In this document: positions 43,653-54,038 of the stretch, piece by piece | How the letters are laid out: each line of letters opens with the position of its first letter | How positions within the stretch are numbered: the first letter of the stretch is position 1 | Assembly (NCBI RefSeq): GCF_000968195.1 | Contig: NZ_FO704550.1 | Coordinates: 124,001 to 188,000 of the forward strand | Reading direction: 5' to 3' | DNA length: 64,000 nt | Source of the DNA: Xenorhabdus doucetiae | Lineage (GTDB): Bacteria; Pseudomonadota; Gammaproteobacteria; Enterobacterales; Enterobacteriaceae | Made by a program: the position numbers and the translations under genes | Notes under the pieces: model-generated | Seen by the model: the letters and a program-made list of their open reading frames with translations, nothing else | Database searches by the model: none | Told to the model about the DNA's origin: nothing

Positions 43653-44648
43653 CTATCTATCTTTTATGTGTCGATAAACCTTAACTACTGTAAAATACGA
43701 AATTAATAGGCACAAAATTGTGTAGACTATAGTATCAATAGGGTTATGTAAGTAAATATCTAACCCAAACATTTTAAAAGAAGAATATGTAACGGTTTTT
43801 ATTAATTGCTCTGTTCCGCAAAGAACCAGAGTTGACTTACCCAATGTTATTATGGGCGTGAATGTAATGTAGCGGGAGGCTATAATGTTTGGGATGAATA
43901 AAATTAATGTTATAAGTAATGATAGTATTATTTTAATATAATCATTTTTAAACCCAGAGTAAATATAGCTAGCTCCAAAAAAATATGCATTAATAAATAA
44001 TGCTATAGAACCAACCATGATTACATAACATATGGTTTTTCTTGAGTTAGGCAGTTTTTTTATATCGAATTTCAAAATAAAATTTGAAAAGTAAGCTCCT
44101 ATAGCATAATAAATTATATATAGTGCTGCGCTATCTATGTTGAAAAATATTTTAGGAGAAAATCCAATTCCAAATTTTGATGATGCTAAAAACAAGCAAA
44201 AGAATATGAGTAAAATAACAAACTTGTTCTTTATAATGAAAAATAAAGAAGAATATGTAGAAATAATTATAAATAAACATGGCAAGAACCATAGAGACGC
44301 TGCAAAAATGTGATTGCGTATCCCTGGTATTATTTGGCTAGCCATCTCTCTAGCTTGAATGAAACTAGAATTGTAATATAAAGAAAAGAAAACTAGTGAT
44401 ATCAATGAAAAAATAAAGTACGGGATAACTATATTTTTAAAAGAAGAAGATATCACACCCAATAAACTTTTTAAAGTGTAGCATTCTCTAAAAAATATTC
44501 CTGATATGAAAAAGAACAATGGGACATGAAATGAAAAAACAAATGGATATAATTGCTTTCCATTGTCTCCAAAATGGCCGATCCATATCCAAAATATAGC
44601 GATGAATTTTAACGCGTCTATCCATTTAACTCTTTTTTCTATAGACAT
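43653..44648 (-). CDS. acyltransferase family 3 membrane protein (O-acetyltransferase)
   Basis: The 331-residue polytopic protein has about ten membrane helices and the acyltransferase-3 start RVKWIDALKFIAIFWIWIGHF (split; catalytic-type His after the first helix) followed by VPLFFFISGIFFR. Such proteins carry acyl groups, mostly acetyl, to sugars of O-antigens, Nod factors or peptidoglycan. As the last gene of the O-antigen operon, 87 bp beyond wbuB, it probably O-acetylates the O unit. The site of modification cannot be read. Confidence 0.82.
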   Translation of the reverse strand: MSIEKRVKWIDALKFIAIFWIWIGHFGDNGKQLYPFVFSFHVPLFFFISGIFFRECYTLKSLLGVISSSFKNIVIPYFIFSLISLVFFSLYYNSSFIQAREMASQIIPGIRNHIFAASLWFLPCLFIIISTYSSLFFIIKNKFVILLIFFCLFLASSKFGIGFSPKIFFNIDSAALYIIYYAIGAYFSNFILKFDIKKLPNSRKTICYVIMVGSIALFINAYFFGASYIYSGFKNDYIKIILSLLITLILFIPNIIASRYITFTPIITLGKSTLVLCGTEQLIKTVTYSSFKMFGLDIYLHNPIDTIVYTILCLLISYFTVVKVYRHIKDR

Positions 44649-44735
44649 AATAATTGATTATAAATTTTCAAAAATGACAATTAAACATTAACAACAATTA
44701 AAGTGGAAATTGTAATTATTAGGAGGATCTAAGTT

Positions 44736-45929
44736 TTAAATGAATTTATTACATATATTTTTAGCTACTGATTGAACGGAGAATTTCTCTTTAAGTAAAT
44801 TAAATGCATTTTTACCTGTTTTTTTTCGTAATTCTTCGTTTTGTAGTAAGTTCACAGCTGAATTAAATAATTTTTCGTCATCTCCATTTATAGATATCAA
44901 ACCTGCTCCAGATTCGTTAACAATTTCCATAAGATCATTGCCATGGTTAACGCTACCTAAAATAGGAATGCTATTAACCATATACCCAAGTAATTTACCT
45001 GGGAAATTATGTATTTTATGGTGTTTTGATAAACTAAATAAACCAATATCAACAGATAATAGAACTTTTTTGAATTCTTCTTGTGATATTGATGGTAAAT
45101 AAGTAATGTTATCCAGATTAAATCTTTCTTTGTATTCTCTCAATGAGGAAACTTCATCACCTTGTCCAATGAAAAGAAAATGAGCATCAGGAAATATTTT
45201 CATTTTATTGGCTAATCTTAATAAGTTTCCTATATCTTGAGCCTTACCTATGTTTCCGCCATAAAAATAAATAATTTTGTCAGACAGATCGAGTCTTTCT
45301 CTTATATTACACGCTAAATATTTTTTAGGTGAAAAATTTGCCCAATTGTATAAAACTTCAATATTGTTAAATTGTGGGTGATTTTTATGGAATATTTCGA
45401 GATTTTTTTGTGACATTAATCCGATATAATCCGCTGCTAAATGGTTTTTTCTTTCAAAATATCTGAAATATTTTGCAATAATGGATTTTTCTTTGATTAA
45501 TCCTTCGTCAATAACCCATTGAGGGAATGAGTCCCTTAAGATTAGATATGAGGGACAATCCCATATGTTTTTTATCTTATAAACTAAATTACCAAAGAAT
45601 ATTGATGGAGAGTAATAAATTATTCCATCTATCTTTTTTAATTTTAATATCTTTTTTAAAGAACTCCAAGCTCTTATGGACAAAAGAGATTCATTAAATG
45701 CTCTAGTAATCATCGATACATTTTTAATTCTACCGCTTGGAAATCTGATTACTTGAATTCCATCTATAATATCAGTTACTAAACCTGAAGATTTATTATT
45801 TGTGTTAGGTGTGATAACAATCGGCTCATGCCCTTGATTTGAGAACTCAAGGGCAAGCTCATGCATCATTTTAGCACTAACACGCGTACTATCAGGGAGA
45901 TAATCATCGCAAATTAACGCCAGACGCAT
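44736..45929 (-). CDS. wbuB: WbuB-like GT4 (L-fucosamine transferase)
   Basis: The protein (397 residues from the ATG at 45929; an alternative TTG lies five codons upstream) is a GT4 enzyme. It starts MRLALICDDYLPDSTRVSAK and has ILRDSFPQWVIDEGLI, VLYNWANF, FYGGNIGKAQDI and HNFPGKLLGYMVNSIPI. These features and the fnlABC genes directly upstream match WbuB of E. coli O26-type loci, thought to transfer N-acetyl-L-fucosamine to the undecaprenyl-linked first sugar. The start overlaps the fnlC stop region. Confidence 0.82.
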   Translation of the reverse strand: MRLALICDDYLPDSTRVSAKMMHELALEFSNQGHEPIVITPNTNNKSSGLVTDIIDGIQVIRFPSGRIKNVSMITRAFNESLLSIRAWSSLKKILKLKKIDGIIYYSPSIFFGNLVYKIKNIWDCPSYLILRDSFPQWVIDEGLIKEKSIIAKYFRYFERKNHLAADYIGLMSQKNLEIFHKNHPQFNNIEVLYNWANFSPKKYLACNIRERLDLSDKIIYFYGGNIGKAQDIGNLLRLANKMKIFPDAHFLFIGQGDEVSSLREYKERFNLDNITYLPSISQEEFKKVLLSVDIGLFSLSKHHKIHNFPGKLLGYMVNSIPILGSVNHGNDLMEIVNESGAGLISINGDDEKLFNSAVNLLQNEELRKKTGKNAFNLLKEKFSVQSVAKNICNKFI

Positions 45930-45931
45930 TT

Positions 45932-47083
45932 TTATTTTTTCCAAACTTTTTGATTAACAAAATTTGTATAACTCATTATGATTCTAAGAACTTTCATCGA
46001 AACATTATCAATCTGATAATCAGATACCATTCTTAAATCGCGATCTATATCTCCTCTTTTTTGATCTTTAAGAATTCCGATACCTTGTATAATTTTTTCA
46101 ATATCAAGCCCTACAAACATCACTGATGCTTCCTCAAATCCTTCAGGGCGTTCATGAACCTCACGTAAATTTAACGCTGGAAAATTCAATATTGATGATT
46201 CTTCAGTGATTGTTCCGCTATCAGAAAGTACAACATGAGCGTTTGTTTGTAATTTTATATAATCGAAAAAGCCAAATGGTTTTAAAAATTGAACTTTAGA
46301 ATTCACATTAAGGTTTAATTCGTTAATTCTATTACGAGTGCGTGGATGGGTGGAAACAATTACAGGCTGATTATATTTTTCGGCGATTACATTTAATGCA
46401 TGGATTAAACTACTTAGTTTTTCAGCTGAATCAACATTTTCTTCTCTATGGGTGCTGACTATAAAGTATTCAGCTGTCTTTAGCTCTAATCTATTAAGTA
46501 TATTTGATTTCCTTATATCATCTTTATAGAAATCTAAGACTTCTTTCATTGGACTTCCTGTTTTTATAATTTGATCTGCAGGAACTCCTTCTTTTAATAA
46601 ATATTCTCTAGCAATTTCGCTATAGGTTAAATTAATATCAGAAATATGATCAACTATTTTTCTATTAATTTCTTCTGGTACTCTATAATCAAAACAGCGA
46701 TTTCCAGCTTCCATATGGAAGATTGGTATTTTTTTACGTTTAGCAGTAATAGATACTAGGGCACTATTTGTATCACCTAAGATTAATAGAGCATCTGGTT
46801 CAATTTCTTCAAATAAATTATCAGACTTTATAATCACATTTCCAATAGTTTCCGCTGCATTTTTACCTGCTGAATTTAAAAAATAATCTGGTTTTCTAAT
46901 TTTTAGGTCATTAAAAAAAACTTCATTGAGTTCAAAATCATAATTTTGACCGGTATGAACTAATATATGATTTGTATATTTATCTAACTGTGAGATAACA
47001 CGTGATAGCCGAATTATTTCGGGGCGAGTTCCTACAACAGTAACTACTTTTATTTTTTTATCAAAAGTATTTTTTATATTCAT
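45932..47083 (-). CDS. fnlC: UDP-N-acetyl-L-fucosamine synthase (C2 epimerase)
   Basis: The 383-residue protein belongs to the WecB-type UDP-GlcNAc 2-epimerase fold: VVTVVGTRPEIIRLSRVISQ, HTGQNYDFELNEVFF, ILGDTNSAL, HMEAGNRCFDYRVPEEINRK, STHREENVDS and VLSDSGTITEESSIL. In the Fnl pathway it performs the last step, 2-epimerisation to UDP-L-FucNAc. Its start overlaps the fnlB end by 23 bases. All signature residues are present. Confidence 0.9.
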   Translation of the reverse strand: MNIKNTFDKKIKVVTVVGTRPEIIRLSRVISQLDKYTNHILVHTGQNYDFELNEVFFNDLKIRKPDYFLNSAGKNAAETIGNVIIKSDNLFEEIEPDALLILGDTNSALVSITAKRKKIPIFHMEAGNRCFDYRVPEEINRKIVDHISDINLTYSEIAREYLLKEGVPADQIIKTGSPMKEVLDFYKDDIRKSNILNRLELKTAEYFIVSTHREENVDSAEKLSSLIHALNVIAEKYNQPVIVSTHPRTRNRINELNLNVNSKVQFLKPFGFFDYIKLQTNAHVVLSDSGTITEESSILNFPALNLREVHERPEGFEEASVMFVGLDIEKIIQGIGILKDQKRGDIDRDLRMVSDYQIDNVSMKVLRIIMSYTNFVNQKVWKK

Positions 47084-47933
47084 AATTCATTTTTCTAATT
47101 AAGCTATTCCAATCTTCAGGTATAAAACCAGTTTTTTCTCTAAATAAGCTAGAGTCTAGGCTTCTATCTATCACCAATTCTTTTGATTCATAGATATTAC
47201 AATTTTTATTGTAAATACTATTTACTAATTTTAATAATTCATATTTATTTATTGGATCTACACTGAGATGATAGAGTCCTGCAAGAGATTGGTTAGGTAA
47301 AACATATTCTTCTAGAATTTCGGCAACATAACATGTTGGTAAGCCAGAAAATATTGCTTTTGAAAATCCATTTATGGCTTTATTCTGATATAGAAACCAA
47401 TCAACTAAGCTATGGCAAGTATCAATCTCATGTCCAATAATAGATGTTCTTAGTGTTATATGACCATCATATAACACTTCGCCTAATAATTTAGACTTAC
47501 CGTATAAATCACTGGCATCAGCAATATCTGTTTCTTTGTACAAGCCATTCTTTCCACTAAAAACACAATCTGTAGAAAAATGGATTAATTTAGTTTGATT
47601 TTTTGTGCAAATTTTTGCTAATTTATGAGGGAGTAGTGCATTGATCTCGATTGATTCTATATGATTCTTAGAGGAATCTAGCTGCTTAATAATTCCTACA
47701 CAGTTAAACAAAAAATCGGGTTTAAATTCGCTGATGAGCTTATCAATATTTTCCGTTGATTCAAGAGAAATACCAGGAATAATATTATCAAATCCTTGTT
47801 TTTTTAGTTTTTGAGCGGAATTTTCATTACGAGTACTACCTAAAACTTCATAGTTTTCACAGGATGAAAAGTGCCGGAGTAAACTTCCACCTAACATCCC
47901 ATTTGCACCAATAATAAGTATTTTTTTACTCAT
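47061..47933 (-). CDS. fnlB: UDP-2-acetamido-2,6-dideoxy-hexulose reductase (FnlB)
   Basis: Read from the ATG at 47933 (MSKKILIIGANGMLGGSLLR; 290 residues), this is an RmlD-like SDR with the NAD(P)-binding loop, FNCVGIIKQ, HFSTDCVFSGKNG and the catalytic YGKSKLLGE. FnlB reduces the 4-keto intermediate from FnlA (with C3 epimerisation shared in the pathway). It overlaps fnlA by eight bases. A longer in-frame start inside fnlA is possible but unlikely. Confidence 0.88.
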   Translation of the reverse strand: MSKKILIIGANGMLGGSLLRHFSSCENYEVLGSTRNENSAQKLKKQGFDNIIPGISLESTENIDKLISEFKPDFLFNCVGIIKQLDSSKNHIESIEINALLPHKLAKICTKNQTKLIHFSTDCVFSGKNGLYKETDIADASDLYGKSKLLGEVLYDGHITLRTSIIGHEIDTCHSLVDWFLYQNKAINGFSKAIFSGLPTCYVAEILEEYVLPNQSLAGLYHLSVDPINKYELLKLVNSIYNKNCNIYESKELVIDRSLDSSLFREKTGFIPEDWNSLIRKMNYEYKKYF

Positions 47934-48957
47934 CTGGATTTGCCTTTTCACCCGCACCAATTTTATTGATATAGCTGAGTTTATGCAGTAATTCAATCAT
48001 TTCATTTACGTTCAATCTTTTTGTATTATGTGAATTATAATCTTCAATGATTTGAACTTCTTTATTACCTTTTTCAAAGTATTTCTCATAATTCAAGTCA
48101 CGATTATCGGCAGATATTCTATAATAATCACCTTGATCTTCTGCTACTAACATTTCTTCTTTGCTACATAGAACTTCATATAACTTTTCACCATGACGTG
48201 TTCCTATAATATTGACAGGATGATTGGGTCGTTTAGTTATTTGTAATATCGCATCAGTTAACGTTTCAATGGTTGCTGCGGGTGCTTTTTGTATAAAAAT
48301 ATCACCATTGGTACCATGTTTAAATGCATGTAATACAAGATCAACTGCATCGTCCAAGGTCATCATAAAACGAGTCATATTTGGATCTGTGATTGTTATA
48401 GGCTTACTATCCAAAATTTGATTAATAAATAGAGGGATAACAGAGCCTCTTGATGCCATGACATTCCCATATCTGGTTGCACAAATAGTCATGCCATCTG
48501 GTAAGTTACGAGATTTTGCTATGATCACTTTTTCCATCATTGCCTTAGATGTACCCATTGCGTTAATAGGATACACAGCTTTATCTGTACTTAAACAAAC
48601 AACACGTTTTACATCATTTGCAATTGCTGCCTCTAAAACATTATCTGTACCAAAAACATTTGTTTTTACTGCTTCCATTGGATAAAACTCACAGGAAGGG
48701 ACTTGTTTTAATGCTGCTGCATGATAAATATAATCGACTCCACGAGTAGCAGATAAAATACTACTGTAATCTCGTACATCGCCTATATAAAACTTCAACT
48801 TATCATTGGCATATTTCTTACGCATATCATCTTGTTTCTTTTCATCACGGCTAAATATGCGAATTTCTCTGATGTCTGTATTTAAAAAGCGCCGTAAAAT
48901 AGCATTGCCAAAAGAACCTGTACCGCCAGTTATTAACAATATTTTATTTTTGAACAT
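47926..48957 (-). CDS. fnlA: UDP-GlcNAc 4,6-dehydratase/5-epimerase (FnlA)
   Basis: The 343-residue short-chain dehydrogenase has LLITGGTGSFGNAILRRFL, YHAAALKQVPSCEFYPMEA and the modified catalytic motif STDKAVYPINAMGTSKAMME (Met in place of Tyr), the hallmark of the FlaA1/CapE/FnlA group. It starts UDP-L-FucNAc synthesis from UDP-GlcNAc. Following fnlB and fnlC complete the pathway in order. Confidence 0.92.
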   Translation of the reverse strand: MFKNKILLITGGTGSFGNAILRRFLNTDIREIRIFSRDEKKQDDMRKKYANDKLKFYIGDVRDYSSILSATRGVDYIYHAAALKQVPSCEFYPMEAVKTNVFGTDNVLEAAIANDVKRVVCLSTDKAVYPINAMGTSKAMMEKVIIAKSRNLPDGMTICATRYGNVMASRGSVIPLFINQILDSKPITITDPNMTRFMMTLDDAVDLVLHAFKHGTNGDIFIQKAPAATIETLTDAILQITKRPNHPVNIIGTRHGEKLYEVLCSKEEMLVAEDQGDYYRISADNRDLNYEKYFEKGNKEVQIIEDYNSHNTKRLNVNEMIELLHKLSYINKIGAGEKANPDE

Positions 48958-48969
48958 ATAATAATTCTC

Positions 48970-50052
48970 TTACAGTAAATCAAAAAAACTTTTCCAACTG
49001 CTAATCTTTTCTTTGGGTATATTTAAAATAGGAGTGCAAGATTCATTAATCTTTAAGTGATATTCATTTAATATTTCTCTACCCCAATCATTTGCATTAT
49101 CAAACATAACAAATGATACACCATTATAATTAGCTAGAACTTCTCTAGCGTAAGGTAAGTCACTACAAATTATCTTTTTTCTCAATGATGCAGCCTCTAA
49201 AAGAGGCATGCCAAACGTTTCAAGATAGCTAGGGAATAAGACAACATCTGATAGAACGTAGTAAGTTATCAAAGATTCATAATCAACATAGCCTAAATAT
49301 TCAATTTTTTCTGAAAGTCCTAGTTGACTAACTAATTTATCAAATTTTAGGTACTCTCCTATATTAAAAGTTACTTGAAACTTAAAGTTTTCAATAGGCA
49401 AGATGGCTAATGCTTTAAGTATTATTAAGTGATTTTTGTATGTTATAGGTGTTGCGGGATATAGTAATCTAAAACAGTCTGTTTGATCATTTTCATCAAA
49501 GAAAACTTTTCTTTTTTTTGGAATAATGAAATCTGGTCTCATTACATGAATATTACTTAATTTAACTTTATTCTTTTTTTGTAATGCTAGCGCCATCCAA
49601 TTTGTTTGAACAATAAATATAGTTTCCTTTTTAACATATCTAAATATAAAATAACTATAAAAAAACTTGTACAAAAAAAACTTAAAGGAGAAACTATTAT
49701 GATTTAAAAAGTTTATATTGCTAAATGGTATAGGCTGATGAAGATAAATTATTTGTTTCTCTTTTACATTGATGCTTGTATTCTGTAATGAAATGATATC
49801 GGTAAAAACTATAGATTGACGCTTAATGGTTTTTGGTAAAATATATGAATCCCATAGGATCCTTTTCAACCAACCCATTTTTTTTACTTTGACCAATTGT
49901 ACATTTTTATAATCATCAAAATCAACATCTTCAGGGACATAACATATAAACTCTCGGTTAGAAAATCTAGTTCCTTCTAAGAATTGTTTTAGTATTGTTA
50001 AAGCTCCACTGGTTGAAAGAGCTGTGGCGTTAACTATAATCTTTTTATTCAT
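48970..50052 (-). CDS. GT4 glycosyltransferase (O-unit)
   Basis: The 360-residue GT-B protein has IIVNATALSTSGALTILKQF, IYLHQPIPFSN, LLYPATPITYKNHLIILKAL, and the donor site FPSYLETFGMPLLEAASLRK (E-x7-E style). Transferases with this text commonly use GDP-mannose; with manB and manC directly upstream a mannosyltransferase is a fair guess but not proved. It lies between manB and fnlA, on the same strand. Confidence 0.8.
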   Translation of the reverse strand: MNKKIIVNATALSTSGALTILKQFLEGTRFSNREFICYVPEDVDFDDYKNVQLVKVKKMGWLKRILWDSYILPKTIKRQSIVFTDIISLQNTSINVKEKQIIYLHQPIPFSNINFLNHNSFSFKFFLYKFFYSYFIFRYVKKETIFIVQTNWMALALQKKNKVKLSNIHVMRPDFIIPKKRKVFFDENDQTDCFRLLYPATPITYKNHLIILKALAILPIENFKFQVTFNIGEYLKFDKLVSQLGLSEKIEYLGYVDYESLITYYVLSDVVLFPSYLETFGMPLLEAASLRKKIICSDLPYAREVLANYNGVSFVMFDNANDWGREILNEYHLKINESCTPILNIPKEKISSWKSFFDLL

Positions 50053-50056
50053 AAAT

Positions 50057-51442
50057 TTAGCTGTTAGATATTAAATCGATTATTTCTTTTTTCTTAATCT
50101 CCATTAACTCTATGTTTCCACGAGATTCAACATTAAGTCGTAATAGATCTTCAGTATTGGAAAACCTGAGATTAAAACGCCAGAATTTAAACTCCATACT
50201 TAATCCATCTATGTAGTCAATTAAAATCGCTGTTGCTTTATATTTTTCCAGTACTTTTTCAATGGTATTAGATGCGTTCTTCACATGAATATTTATTTCT
50301 CCAGATACAGGGTAATTAATAATCATATCATCAACTAATTGAGAAAGTTTTTTATTTTTCTTAGATAATAGCTCGACAATTAATAACCATGGTATCATGC
50401 CACTATCGCAATAATTGAAGTCTCTAAAATAGTGATGGGCACTCATCTCACCACCATAAATAGCATTTTCCAGACGCATTTTATCTTTTATATAGGCATG
50501 CCCTGTTTTACTAACGACAGGAATTCCCGCATTTTTCTGTACAAGCTCTATAGTATTCCAAGTCAATCTTGGATCATGAATAATTTTTTCTCTAGGGTGT
50601 TTTAATAAGAATGTTTCAGCTAACAAACCAACAATATAATATCCTTCAATAAATCGTCCATTTTCGTCGAAGAAGAAGCAACGATCAAAGTCCCCATCAA
50701 AAGCTATACCAAGATCAGATTTTGAGGAAACGACTGCATTACTGGTATCTGATCTACACTCAGGTAATAATGGGTTAGGAATTCCGCTAGGGAATGAACC
50801 ATCTTCTTTTATATTTAATTTATTAAATATAATCGGAACATTTAATTCTTTAAAAAATTTTTCCAAATATTTAATTACGTGGCCAGCAGCTCCATTCCCT
50901 GTATTAACAGTAACTTTTATTGGTTTAATACTTTTCAAATCTAAAAAATTAATGATCTTGTTTATATATTCATTTGTTAGATCTAATTTTTTATATATTC
51001 CTTTCTTTTTTTTCTTAATGAAATTAACATCTAATCTTGATGCTATATTTTTTATTTCATCCAAACCAGTTTCTGAACTAATCGGTGTTGAATTTTTTAA
51101 AACAAATTTAGCTCCATTATAGTCTATAGGATTGTGGCTAGCAGTAATTTCAACACCACCATCAACATTTAAATATGTGGTAGCAAAATAGATCTCCTCA
51201 GTTCCAACGAGACCTATATCAATAATATTTGACCCATAATCCATGACACCATTCGCGAAAGATTTTTTCAGTCTATCTGACGATAGCCTAACGTCACAAC
51301 CAATTACAATCTCTTTTGCTTTCGCGTAGTGAGCAAAGGCATAACCAATACGATACATAACCTCATCTGTAAGCTCACTTTCAACTTTTCCCCTTATATC
51401 ATATGCTTTAAAACATTTATTTAACAAATGATCTATATCCAT
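50057..51442 (-). CDS. manB: phosphomannomutase
   Basis: The protein (461 residues from ATG 51442; a GTG is one codon upstream) interconverts mannose 6- and 1-phosphate. KAYDIRGKVESEL starts domain 1, the phosphoserine loop is VEITASHNPIDYNGAKF, the magnesium loop GIAFDGDFDRCFFFDE, and the sugar loop YGGEMSAHHYF. It works with ManC in making GDP-mannose. ManC is directly upstream in the operon. Confidence 0.94.
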   Translation of the reverse strand: MDIDHLLNKCFKAYDIRGKVESELTDEVMYRIGYAFAHYAKAKEIVIGCDVRLSSDRLKKSFANGVMDYGSNIIDIGLVGTEEIYFATTYLNVDGGVEITASHNPIDYNGAKFVLKNSTPISSETGLDEIKNIASRLDVNFIKKKKKGIYKKLDLTNEYINKIINFLDLKSIKPIKVTVNTGNGAAGHVIKYLEKFFKELNVPIIFNKLNIKEDGSFPSGIPNPLLPECRSDTSNAVVSSKSDLGIAFDGDFDRCFFFDENGRFIEGYYIVGLLAETFLLKHPREKIIHDPRLTWNTIELVQKNAGIPVVSKTGHAYIKDKMRLENAIYGGEMSAHHYFRDFNYCDSGMIPWLLIVELLSKKNKKLSQLVDDMIINYPVSGEINIHVKNASNTIEKVLEKYKATAILIDYIDGLSMEFKFWRFNLRFSNTEDLLRLNVESRGNIELMEIKKKEIIDLISNS

Positions 51443-51465
51443 CACTATTATTCCGCCTATATCTA

Positions 51466-52827
51466 TTAAAATTTAATTGATATAATAATAAGATCTTCTT
51501 TACCAATGTTAGTTATTTCACATTCTTCTTCAGTTACAAGATAAAATGTTTCACCGTTCATATATTTTCGACTATCACCATTCTTACTGATTATTGCATA
51601 CCCCATAGCTATGGTAAAAATAGTTTTTCCTTCAAAAGTACCAGTATCCAATATTGTTTTCTGATTAGGGTTTATCTTTATTTTTTCTACAATTAGAGTG
51701 TTTTCCTGATCAAGTAATGTGGTTCTACCCCACACTCTAAGCTCTTCACTATTTTTCTCTGTTTCTTTACGTTTGCTTTTTTGGAGATTAGAAACAATAT
51801 CTTTCACCTTCTGTGATTTATCCCTAGATGAAACTAATACAGCATCTTCCGTTTCTACAACAACAATATCATGCAGTCCTAGAGTAGCAACTAGTCTAGA
51901 GGAAGAGTAAACAAGACTATTTTGTGTATCATATGTTTCTACATCTCCAATTATTGCATTCCCAAAGGAATCCTTCCGTGAAATCTCCCATAAAGCTTTC
52001 CATGAACCAATATCACTCCATCCCAATCTCATCGGAACAACACAACCTTTTTCAGTTTTTTCCATGACAGCATAATCGATAGAATTGGAAGGGCAATTAG
52101 CAAAATTGTTTTTATCTAACATTAGAATATTTTCTTTGTCATAAGAACTATCTAACGTTCTTAAGCAAGCATCAAAAATGGATGGGGCGTATTTTTTGAT
52201 CTCTTCTAGCAGTACTGATGCCTTAAATAAAAACATACCACTATTCCATAAGTGCTTACCATCTAAAATATATTTCTGAGCAAGTTGTATATTAGGTTTT
52301 TCCTTAAATTTTTTTATAGAGTATGCATGATCAGAAATTATTTCTCCTTGTTCTATATATCCATAGCCAGTCTCTGCATAAGTAGGCTCAATTCCAAAAG
52401 TAACAAGATTATTATTTGCAGCATCAATTCCTTGATATATGTATTTAGAAAATAATTCGTCATCATCTATTACATGATCTGCTGCTAATACTAGTAAAAA
52501 AGGATCATCATAATGTTTTAGAGCAAAGAGTGCTGATATAGCAATTGCTGGAGCTGTATTTCTACCTTGAGGCTCTAATATAAATTTAGTTACTTTATTA
52601 TTCTTTAAACAATCAAGTGAAATATCTTTGTGTATATCGTTACACACAATTATAGGCGGTGAGCAGGGTATATTTTTAAGCCTATCAATTGTCTTTTCTA
52701 GCATAGTTAGATCATCATTTATCTTCAAGAATTGTTTTGGATATAATGTCCTAGACAAAGGCCACAATCTTGAACCAACACCACCAGCCATTACAATTGG
52801 TAGAATATTTTTAGGCATAATTTTCAT
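51466..52827 (-). CDS. manC: mannose-1-phosphate guanylyltransferase
   Basis: The 453-residue enzyme makes GDP-mannose from mannose 1-phosphate and GTP. IVMAGGVGSRLWPLSRTLYP is the nucleotide loop, LVLAADHVI the metal-binding motif and FKEKPNIQLAQKYI the substrate part. The last 100 residues (WGRTTLLDQENTLIVEKI onward) form the cupin-like PMI-type region but are shorter and more divergent than usual (family about 470 residues). A second isomerase activity is therefore uncertain. The ATG overlaps the wzy stop by four bases. Confidence 0.92.
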   Translation of the reverse strand: MKIMPKNILPIVMAGGVGSRLWPLSRTLYPKQFLKINDDLTMLEKTIDRLKNIPCSPPIIVCNDIHKDISLDCLKNNKVTKFILEPQGRNTAPAIAISALFALKHYDDPFLLVLAADHVIDDDELFSKYIYQGIDAANNNLVTFGIEPTYAETGYGYIEQGEIISDHAYSIKKFKEKPNIQLAQKYILDGKHLWNSGMFLFKASVLLEEIKKYAPSIFDACLRTLDSSYDKENILMLDKNNFANCPSNSIDYAVMEKTEKGCVVPMRLGWSDIGSWKALWEISRKDSFGNAIIGDVETYDTQNSLVYSSSRLVATLGLHDIVVVETEDAVLVSSRDKSQKVKDIVSNLQKSKRKETEKNSEELRVWGRTTLLDQENTLIVEKIKINPNQKTILDTGTFEGKTIFTIAMGYAIISKNGDSRKYMNGETFYLVTEEECEITNIGKEDLIIISIKF

Positions 52828-54032
52828 CTTTCATAAGTTTTTTTAAACTTTAATATATTAAACAACAAGAAAATTGGGATATAAAAGAATAGCATTAAAT
52901 ACTGGGATGATAATATAACCTCACTAGAGCAAGTGTAAAAGACATAAAATATAATATAGAATATAACGATATTCGAAGAATAATGGTTTTTAAATAAAAA
53001 CTTTATTGTTTTTATCAAAAAAAACAAGATAACACTAGTCAAAATAAAATTGAAACTGGCATCTAATGGTCTAGATTTTAGTAACAAATATGAATACATA
53101 AAAATTCCAACATCAACGCTAGAATTTAAAGGGTAGTCAGGAAAATAAGCTAGCATTACTGAATTATTTATTGTTCTAAAGTTTTTATCGGACATTAGTG
53201 AGGTTGGTAAAATAGGACGAAAAAAACCTTTTGTTTCTAAAAAATAATCTGATCTAGACTGTTCTATTATTCTATCTTGTTCAGCGAATGCACCTAATGC
53301 AACAGAGTAGTTAGTAAGGCGATCAGTAAATAGTTGTAATGATTTACCATAATTGATTTCGGTTACTTCAAAACCTCTTATATGGTTTTTAACTATATAC
53401 AAATATTGATAGATATATGCTCCTCCGAATATAATAAGGACAGGTAGGAAAACCACAATAAACTTTCTATTTTTTTCTAAGAAATTTCTTTTTGAAAATT
53501 GATGGGATAATTCAATAAAGAATAATAACAATATAAATCCAGTCCATCCTTTTGAAAGTTGTAGTAAGAAAAATAGGGCTAAATTTGTAAATAAAAGTTT
53601 ACCTCCACGTTTTCTAGATATAGCATAATAAAGAAAAAAAACTCCCTGTGGATTTGTGGCCGCAAAAATCGGACTCAGAGGATTTGTTGCGGTGCTACCA
53701 ATTTTACCAACACCAGTCACTAGAACAAAAACAACATGGAAAATAAGGATGAAAAACATTATAACTGAAAATCTTTTTATATTTATTACTGCATTCACTC
53801 CCGTTTTAATGGAAAAATTTCTCTTTAAAAAAAAATTATAAACTACATATGCAATTATGTATGATAACTGACATAAAAACACAACGAATAACATATCACT
53901 AATATTAATAGTATCCTGTATTTTTACTCCGAGTAAATCACCACCATATTCATTTGTCGTAGCACGCCCAATAAAACCACACCAAAGAGCAATACTAAAC
54001 AATATAATAAATGTTATTATAGAGTTTTTCAT
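52824..54032 (-). CDS. wzy: O-antigen polymerase (Wzy)
   Basis: The 402-residue protein has ten or more predicted membrane helices and one large extracytoplasmic loop (about residues 205-310, KNHIRGFEVTEINYGKSL to ILPTSLMSDKNF). Such a pattern is typical of Wzy polymerases, which share little sequence. It lies among O-unit genes, and no other polymerase is present. It joins undecaprenyl-linked repeat units in the periplasm. The symbol rests on topology and context. Confidence 0.8.
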   Translation of the reverse strand: MKNSIITFIILFSIALWCGFIGRATTNEYGGDLLGVKIQDTINISDMLFVVFLCQLSYIIAYVVYNFFLKRNFSIKTGVNAVINIKRFSVIMFFILIFHVVFVLVTGVGKIGSTATNPLSPIFAATNPQGVFFLYYAISRKRGGKLLFTNLALFFLLQLSKGWTGFILLLFFIELSHQFSKRNFLEKNRKFIVVFLPVLIIFGGAYIYQYLYIVKNHIRGFEVTEINYGKSLQLFTDRLTNYSVALGAFAEQDRIIEQSRSDYFLETKGFFRPILPTSLMSDKNFRTINNSVMLAYFPDYPLNSSVDVGIFMYSYLLLKSRPLDASFNFILTSVILFFLIKTIKFLFKNHYSSNIVIFYIIFYVFYTCSSEVILSSQYLMLFFYIPIFLLFNILKFKKTYER

Positions 54033-54038
54033 GGTTAT